A stretch of DNA of 64,000 nucleotides, taken from Micrococcales bacterium (GTDB lineage: Bacteria > Actinomycetota > Actinomycetes > S36-B12 > GCA-2699445). The notes beneath the pieces were generated by a model. The model did not search any database, was not told the origin of the DNA, and saw nothing but the letters and a program-made list of their open reading frames with translations. Of the stretch, positions 59,411 to 64,000 are shown piece after piece (the stretch's first letter is position 1; each line of letters starts with the position of its first letter). A program made the translations under genes and the position numbers. The stretch covers positions 1-64,000 of the forward strand of contig PAAU01000020.1 of NCBI GenBank assembly GCA_002699445.1, read 5' to 3'.

Positions 59411-60256
59411 ATGCTACGAATTGCTCTACCCAATAAGGGACAACTGTCCGAACCTGCAAAGGCTATGTTGCGGGAAGCCGGCTATCGTGGCGCCAGGAAT
59501 CCTCGTGATCTCGTCATTACCGATCAAGAAAATGACGTGGAGTTCTTTCTACTGCGACCACGAGATATTGCCACTTATGTAGGTGCCGGCACTCTCGACT
59601 TAGGGATTACCGGCAGAGATATGTTGGCAGATTCCGGTTCCGATGCTCAGGAAGTCCTACAGTTGGGGTTCGCTCCATCAGCTTTTCGACTGGCAGCACC
59701 CAACGGCTCAGTCTCGGACCTCACCGAGATCGGTGGTCTGAGGATCGCCACCTCCTACCCCATCTTGTTGAGTGCCTATCTGGCCGCGGTTGGGGTGCAG
59801 GCTGAGGTCATTTCGCTTGATGGTGCGGTCGAGAACGCGGTCCGACTCGGAGTCGCGGATGCAGTCGCAGATGTTGTGGATACGGGAACAACGCTGCGGC
59901 AGGCTGGACTGGAACTGGTCGGTGAACCGATCTTGCTGAGCGAGGCGGTTTTAATCAGGCGCAATGAGGCTCCCTCTTCCGCTGGTGTAGATCGATTCGT
60001 GAAGCGACTGCAAGGGGTTCTCACCGCACGGGCATATGTCTTAGTTGACTATGACATTCCGTTGGATCGTGTCAAAGAGGCCTGTGAGTTAACCCCAGGA
60101 CTCGAATCACCGACAGTATCCCCGCTCCACGATGAAGGTTGGGCGGCGGTGCGCGCGGTGGTGCCGAAGTTGGAGGTTCATCGGATTATGGACAAACTCG
60201 CTGACATGGGCGGTCGTGGCATTCTGGTGACCGCTATCTCTGCTTGTAGGTTGTAG
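59411..60256 (+). CDS. hisG: ATP phosphoribosyltransferase, long form
   Basis: First and regulated step of histidine synthesis. The 281-residue long form (HisG_L) begins MLRIALPNKGQLSEPA, has the PRPP loop DVVDTGTTLRQAGLEL and the substrate GAGTLDLGITGRDML, and ends with a C-terminal ACT-like domain (about 210-281; AVVPKLEVHRIMDKLADMGGRGILVTAI) that binds histidine for feedback. GAGG lies before ATG 59411. HisZ is not needed by this form. Confidence 0.96.
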   Translation: MLRIALPNKGQLSEPAKAMLREAGYRGARNPRDLVITDQENDVEFFLLRPRDIATYVGAGTLDLGITGRDMLADSGSDAQEVLQLGFAPSAFRLAAPNGSVSDLTEIGGLRIATSYPILLSAYLAAVGVQAEVISLDGAVENAVRLGVADAVADVVDTGTTLRQAGLELVGEPILLSEAVLIRRNEAPSSAGVDRFVKRLQGVLTARAYVLVDYDIPLDRVKEACELTPGLESPTVSPLHDEGWAAVRAVVPKLEVHRIMDKLADMGGRGILVTAISACRL

Positions 60257-60272
60257 GAAGCAGGAGGCGGAA

Positions 60273-61355
60273 ATGGCGCAAGGCAGCACAAAAAAATCGA
60301 CTGGCTCCCGGAAAAAAAAGACGCAGACGGGTAAATCAACCGCCAGGAAACGGAACTCCGCGACTAAATCAGGCGTGAAAAAGAAGCAGAGCGCGAAGCC
60401 TTCAGCGGCGCGCTCTGCTCCCAAGAAGTCTGGAGCCACAAAGACCAGTTCGAAGAAGACCTCTCCGAAATCAAGGTCGAGCGGCAAACCACAACGATCC
60501 CCGGTCAGCGAAGCAGAAGTCTCGGTGAATTCCCCCACTTCGGCGGTCCCATCAGATCGAGAGTGGCCGGGCTCCCCCGTGCGACGAAGCCTCGGGGCTG
60601 CGTTGCTGGGCTTAGCTGGAGCGGGTCGGTTTGCTTCGGGTGACAGTCAGGTCATGCCGGGACCGGGTGGTGAGTTGCCAGGTGAGCCAGTAGTAGATGT
60701 TGCTTTGGGAGCGCTCGATATGTTTCTCGCGGCAGGGGAGCGAGTGACTGACGCGGTAAGGGATCGTATAAATCCTGCCGTTACGGATGCTCTAGGTCCG
60801 GCGACCAGTTCCGTGACCGGAGTTTCCGGGACCGGAATGGATGTTCTGGGATCGGTCACTGGTCCCCTCGCGGAGCGGGGCCGCCGGTTGCGCGCAGTTT
60901 CCGAGCACGAGGCTGCGGCCGCTGTAGCAGCTGTACTTCCAGAAACTATTGAGTTAGCGATGACTCAAATTGATCTGACTGATCTGGCTATCAATCACAT
61001 AGATCTCGAACGATTACTAGAAGCCGCTGTTGAACAGGTCGATATGACGCAGTTCGCCATTGACCATATGGACTTGCCGCGTCTCGTGGCGGCGAGCCTC
61101 GAGCAGGTGGATCTGACTGAGATTGCCATGGACAAAGTCGACTTCGCCCGCACACTTCCTATGGTGATGGAGCAGGTCGACATGATTGCTCTGGTGAGGG
61201 AACAGATTGATCCGGCCAAACTCGCCGCGTTCATTCGAGACAACGTAGACCTCACCGAAGCGATCAGGACGACCCCGGGAGCAGTAGCCGGTGACGCGAT
61301 GCGAGGCGTCACGAAGCGCGCCCGACGCATTGTAGGTGGGACCGAGGAGGGCTAG
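60273..61355 (+). CDS. Lys-rich protein with four 23-residue helical repeats, function unknown
   Basis: 360 residues, family not recognised. The first 75 residues are Lys/Ser/Thr-rich like a histone H1 tail; residues 80-130 are low complexity with a hydrophobic patch at about 104-120; about 135-210 looks like a mixed helical region. From 233 there are four exact-period 23-residue repeats (233-255, 256-278, 279-301, 302-324) plus part of a fifth, each of the form (I/V)D(L/M)xxxAxxx then (I/M/V)D(L/F)xxLxxxxxEQ. Similar VDLxxLLxxVD repeats occur in actinobacterial RDD-type proteins, but no RDD domain is seen. Ribosome site AGGAGG before ATG 60273. It follows hisG by 16 bp. Confidence 0.78.
   Translation: MAQGSTKKSTGSRKKKTQTGKSTARKRNSATKSGVKKKQSAKPSAARSAPKKSGATKTSSKKTSPKSRSSGKPQRSPVSEAEVSVNSPTSAVPSDREWPGSPVRRSLGAALLGLAGAGRFASGDSQVMPGPGGELPGEPVVDVALGALDMFLAAGERVTDAVRDRINPAVTDALGPATSSVTGVSGTGMDVLGSVTGPLAERGRRLRAVSEHEAAAAVAAVLPETIELAMTQIDLTDLAINHIDLERLLEAAVEQVDMTQFAIDHMDLPRLVAASLEQVDLTEIAMDKVDFARTLPMVMEQVDMIALVREQIDPAKLAAFIRDNVDLTEAIRTTPGAVAGDAMRGVTKRARRIVGGTEEG
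60969..61274 (+). repeat. 23-residue (69-bp) coding repeats, 4.4 copies
   Basis: Repeat borders fall at codons 233, 256, 279, 302 and 325. Copies are diverged at DNA level but the period is constant, with Asp at the second position of each half (10 and 13 residues). This indicates an old duplication kept by selection for a helical solenoid or coiled structure. Confidence 0.85.
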
Positions 61356-61472
61356 CCGCTAGTTTGGCGGGGCGTCCTGATGAAAGTGATCCAGCGGCTC
61401 TAGTCGGGGTCGGTGGCTCTGGGTCGTTGGGTAGTTCCTGACAAGAGTATGCGCAATGTCCGCTGATCTGAA

Positions 61473-61478
61473 TAGAGT
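61473..61478 (+). promoter_or_regulatory. Candidate -10 box for the leaderless carboxyltransferase gene
   Basis: TAGAGT at exactly -12 to -7 of the ATG at 61485, identical to the hexamer before pyk, with no ribosome site. The 129-bp gap upstream otherwise shows nothing notable. Confidence 0.45.
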
Positions 61479-61484
61479 AGAACG

Positions 61485-62987
61485 ATGAGCACATTGCCGA
61501 CCGCGGACTTGCTCGAGGAAGTCCTGGATCCCGGAACGTGGCGTCCGTGGGACGTCCCAATTGTGGACGGGGTATCTGACTCCGATTATCGCGACGAGCT
61601 TCAAGCAGCAGCGACCAATGCTCATTCAGATGAGTCGGTGATTACCGGCTCTGGGCGGGTGGACGACCAACCAGTAGCTGTTATCGCGGGAGACTTTAGC
61701 TTTCTTGCCGGCTCCATTGGACGGGTAGCCGCTGATCGGATCATGGGCGCAGCAGATCGTGCCACAGCGTTGGGGCTGCCATTGCTCGCACTTCCTGCAT
61801 CTGGTGGCACCCGGATGCAAGAAGGTACGCCCGCATTCCTCCTTATGGCCGGGATAGCAGCAGCGATAAGGCGTCACACCGACGCTGGTTTGCCCTATCT
61901 GGTCTATTTGCGAAATCCCACGCTGGGCGGAGTCTTGGCCTCGTGGGGGTCTCTGGGCGATACCGTTCATGCTGAACCTGGCGCACTCATCGGATTTCTT
62001 GGCCCTCGAATCTACGAAGGTTTGACCGGTGAAGACTTTCCCGCTGAAGTTCAGACTAGTGAGGCTCTCGCAGCGGCTGGTGTCATCGATGGAGTGATGT
62101 CTCCGGAGCAGTGGCGGGATTTTGTCGGTTCCGTCGTGCGTGCGCTGCGAGCACGCCCTGAAAGTCAACAGCCATTGCTGAGTTGGGAATCGGCGGGTGC
62201 TGGTGGCGGGGCGGCCGCGGATGCCGACCTCCGCCTCGTTGCACCGGAACATTTCGAAGGATGGGCGGCTGTGACGGCAACTCGGGAACCGCAGCGTCCA
62301 GGTCTAGACGCGTTGCTCTCCCATACCGTCGACTTCGCGGAAATCTCGGGCACCCAGGCGGGTGAGCGGGCAGCAGCTACGACGGCAGGCATTGGTCAGA
62401 TAGCTGGACTGGGTTGTGTGCTGGTCGGGTTTGATCGAGGTAAGCAGGACGCGGGACAGGCGGTAGGCCCTAGCGATCTTAGGCTCGCGCGCCGCGCGAT
62501 GGCGCTCGCGGAGAGGTGGCAGCTGCCCTTGGTAACTGTCATTGACACCGATGGTGGCGAACTGAGCGTTGCCGCCGAGACGGGGGCCTTGGCCGGAGAG
62601 ATCGCTCGTTGTCTTGCAGACCTCGCCGCTCTACGGACTCCGGTCTTATCGATCTTGTTGGGTAGCGGAGTGGGTGGGGCAGCACTCGCTCTCCTGCCCG
62701 GAGATGTAGTGCTGGCCGCCGCAGACTCATGGGTGACCCCGCTGCCCCCTGAAGGGGTATCTCTCATTATGTACCGCACTATTGACCGAGCCGCCGACAT
62801 TGCCAACGCGCAGAGTATTACGGCGAGCGATCTGGCACGCATTGGAGCTGTGGACCGTATTGTGGCTCCGCCCAAACCGGGTATGCCGAAATTCTCCGTC
62901 GCAGTCGGGGAGGAACTGTCCAGAGCCGTAGGCACTCCGCTGGACTTGGGGGCACGGGCCGCTAAATGGTCCAGCTTATGGGCCTAA
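61485..62987 (+). CDS. Acyl-CoA/acetyl-CoA carboxyltransferase (fused beta/alpha, AccD3-like)
   Basis: 500-residue crotonase-fold protein with the two halves of a biotin-dependent carboxyltransferase: the beta-like half (about 20-230; GRVAADRIMGAADRATALGLP, SGGTRMQEGTPAFL, LGGVLASWGSLGD) and alpha-like half (about 255-490; GQDAG-like KQDAGQAVGPSDLRLARRAMALAE, PLVTVIDTDG, GSGVGGAALALL). No zinc finger is seen. It would transfer carboxyl from biotin to an acyl-CoA for fatty-acid or lipid synthesis, needing a biotinylated partner encoded elsewhere. Acetyl-CoA specificity is assumed from resemblance to mycobacterial AccD3. Confidence 0.87.
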   Translation: MSTLPTADLLEEVLDPGTWRPWDVPIVDGVSDSDYRDELQAAATNAHSDESVITGSGRVDDQPVAVIAGDFSFLAGSIGRVAADRIMGAADRATALGLPLLALPASGGTRMQEGTPAFLLMAGIAAAIRRHTDAGLPYLVYLRNPTLGGVLASWGSLGDTVHAEPGALIGFLGPRIYEGLTGEDFPAEVQTSEALAAAGVIDGVMSPEQWRDFVGSVVRALRARPESQQPLLSWESAGAGGGAAADADLRLVAPEHFEGWAAVTATREPQRPGLDALLSHTVDFAEISGTQAGERAAATTAGIGQIAGLGCVLVGFDRGKQDAGQAVGPSDLRLARRAMALAERWQLPLVTVIDTDGGELSVAAETGALAGEIARCLADLAALRTPVLSILLGSGVGGAALALLPGDVVLAAADSWVTPLPPEGVSLIMYRTIDRAADIANAQSITASDLARIGAVDRIVAPPKPGMPKFSVAVGEELSRAVGTPLDLGARAAKWSSLWA

Positions 62988-62994
62988 ACCGTCG

Positions 62995-63333
62995 CTACCG
63001 CCTGCGGGATTGACCTTCGCCGGGCCCTTCGCCTGGTGGGTCAGGGATTTCTTGGGCCTCGCGAAATGCTTTTTGCAGTGTACTGAGTCCATCTCGTAAC
63101 GGAGCTGCGTGGTGATGTCCCAACTGTGGTGCTGCAGCGTTAATCAGCCCCGCAAGGGCTTCAATCAAGATTCGTGCCTCTGCTAGGTCCTGTTCTTCCT
63201 CAGTATTTTCAAACAGTCCCAGTTTTACTGCCGCGGCCGTCATCAGATCGGTGGCGTGAGCACCAAGAATTTCCACAGCCGACAGCCTCATGAGGTCGCG
63301 GGTTGCAGAAGTAGAGTGCGGCTCTTGGGCCAT
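62995..63333 (-). CDS. DUF1844 protein beside infC
   Basis: 112-residue helical protein (TRDLMRLSAVEILGAHATDLMTAAAVKLGL, then DLAEARILIEALAGLINAAAPQL) with a Pro/Gly/Glu-rich C-terminus. DUF1844 members next to infC occur across actinobacteria; role unknown. The true start is ATG 63333, not the much longer frame to 63729 which crosses infC. TACGGT at -12 to -7 points to a leaderless mRNA. It ends 7 bp from the carboxyltransferase gene. Confidence 0.85.
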   Translation of the reverse strand: MAQEPHSTSATRDLMRLSAVEILGAHATDLMTAAAVKLGLFENTEEEQDLAEARILIEALAGLINAAAPQLGHHHAAPLRDGLSTLQKAFREAQEIPDPPGEGPGEGQSRRR

Positions 63334-63339
63334 GCTGTG

Positions 63340-63345
63340 ACCGTA
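63340..63345 (-). promoter_or_regulatory. Candidate -10 box for the DUF1844 gene
   Basis: On the minus strand TACGGT lies six bases before the ATG at 63333, the same geometry as the other leaderless candidates. Confidence 0.4.
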
Positions 63346-63556
63346 CCTCGACAATGGACTTGCCCTGGGGTGGGGGTTGTCATCTACACTTTGACTGATC
63401 CTGCCAATCAGACGGTCAGGACCTGCAAGCGGACATGCGTCCCACCGCGCAGCTGAGGCTAGCGCGGTCGCCAACCTAACGGTTGTTGTCGCTCCGCCCT
63501 GCATGTCTATCTTCGGGTTGGCTAGTGAAGAAGAATGCGACAACCAAGGAGGCGCT
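63346..63556 (+). promoter_or_regulatory. infC leader with two hairpins
   Basis: A weak promoter may be TTGCCC (63360-63365) and TACACT (63385-63390), but the 19-bp spacer is long. Two hairpins follow: ACCGCGC/GCGCGGT (63444-63450 with 63462-63468, 11-base loop) and CAACC/GGTTG (63472-63476 with 63481-63485, 4-base loop). The leader may control infC by folding. AAGGAGG at 63546-63552 is the ribosome site. Confidence 0.4.
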
Positions 63557-64000
63557 ATCAGCGAAGAACCACGCATCAACGACCGGATCCGAGTCCCAGA
63601 AGTGCGTTTGGTGGGACCAAACGGGGAACAGGTAGGAATCGTTCGTATCGACGACGCATTGCGGCTCGCTGCGGAAAGTGATCTCGATCTGGTCGAGGTG
63701 GCCGCCAACAGTCGTCCGCCGGTTTGCAAGTTGATGGACTACGGCAAGTTCAAGTATGAAGCTGCTCAAAAAGATCGAGCGGCTCGCCGTAATCAGACGC
63801 AGACCGTGGTTAAAGAGATGAAACTTCGTCCCAAGATTGATCCACATGATTATGAGACCAAGAAGGGTCACATTGTCCGATTCTTGAATCAGGGTGACAA
63901 GGTCAAAGTCACAATCATGTTCCGAGGTCGAGAGCAGTCTCGCCCCGAGCTCGGCTTTCGACTCTTGGAGCAACTCTCGGAAGATATAGAAGAGATCGGA
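63557..64000 (+). CDS. infC: Translation initiation factor IF-3 (3' end outside window; noncanonical ATC start)
   Basis: 148 codons are visible and run off the right edge. The sequence is clear IF-3: [57 protein letters not shown] and [16 protein letters not shown], covering the N-domain, linker and much of the C-domain. IF-3 binds 30S subunits and checks start codons. The best ribosome site, AAGGAGG at 63546-63552, lies 4 bp before ATC 63557, and IF-3 genes often use AUU or AUC so that IF-3 controls its own synthesis. An in-frame ATG at 63503 would add 18 residues (through QGGA) by translating the ribosome site itself. Confidence 0.93.
   Translation, partial: MSEEPRINDRIRVPEVRLVGPNGEQVGIVRIDDALRLAAESDLDLVEVAANSRPPVCKLMDYGKFKYEAAQKDRAARRNQTQTVVKEMKLRPKIDPHDYETKKGHIVRFLNQGDKVKVTIMFRGREQSRPELGFRLLEQLSEDIEEIG

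Noticed and set aside
63346-63729. Long N-terminus of the DUF1844 gene (frame to 63729)
   Set aside because: It crosses the infC start on the other strand; the family begins at ATG 63333, where a -10 box is also placed.

Overview
The window is one continuous stretch of actinobacterial chromosome, almost all of it single-copy housekeeping and biosynthetic genes, mid-50s percent G+C by eye. Actinobacterial markers are a PriA-type HisA, actinobacterial IHF (mIHF), a BldD orthologue, an actinobacterial PriA without an ATPase site, DUF2510, HGxxPAAW, DUF6325 and DUF1844 proteins, a probably mycothiol-linked TIGR03085 protein, and ATGA/GTGA start-stop overlaps inside operons. I see no phage, insertion sequence, CRISPR array, tRNA or rRNA. 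Compact spacing and moderate G+C suggest a streamlined, possibly aquatic lineage, but that is inference.

Layout. 0-7.1 kb: 3' part of a DksA/TraR-like gene with a KTPAK repeat tail, lspA, an RluA-family pseudouridine synthase, dnaE, then a reverse-strand anchored protein and a YbaK-like deacylase. 7.1-14.4 kb: hisDCBH, a DUF2510 protein, priA (hisA/trpF), hisF, hisI, with two small reverse-strand genes. 14.4-21.1 kb: trpE, an HGxxPAAW protein, a two-component system, trpCBA. 21.2-23.6 kb: VKOR, DsbA-like protein, lgt (cell-envelope module). 24-30 kb: gltBD. 30-33.4 kb: AI-2E-type transporter, DUF2252, DUF6325 and SHOCT proteins. 33.5-35.4 kb: pyk facing bldD. 35.8-46 kb: pyrR-pyrB-pyrC-(membrane protein)-carA-carB-pyrK-pyrD-pyrF, the UMP route, followed by mihF, gmk, rpoZ and coaBC. 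48.8-55.6 kb: metK, priA, def, fmt, rsmB, rpe. 55.7-60.3 kb: ribD, ribE, ribBA, ribH, hisE, hisG. 60.3-64 kb: a Lys-rich protein with 23-residue repeats, an acyl-CoA carboxyltransferase, DUF1844, and infC (cut by the window end).

How the genes fit together. Histidine genes lie in two blocks about 47 kb apart. No trpF is present, and PriA is expected to serve both the His and Trp pathways. trpD and trpG are not in the window. The pyr operon carries a probable PyrR-binding RNA hairpin beside the pyrR ribosome site. Its PyrD/PyrK pair lacks several residues normally essential in class 1B dihydroorotate dehydrogenases.

Cross-cutting observation: at least seven transcription-unit starts have a TANNNT hexamer exactly at -12 to -7 of the start codon and mostly no strong Shine-Dalgarno, the pattern of leaderless mRNAs. 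It was used to choose several start codons. Other points for a second look are the metK leader (small ORF with paired Cys codons inside a foldable segment), the probable ATC start of infC, the inverted repeat before gltB, and a DUF2252 protein with a changed catalytic-loop motif.
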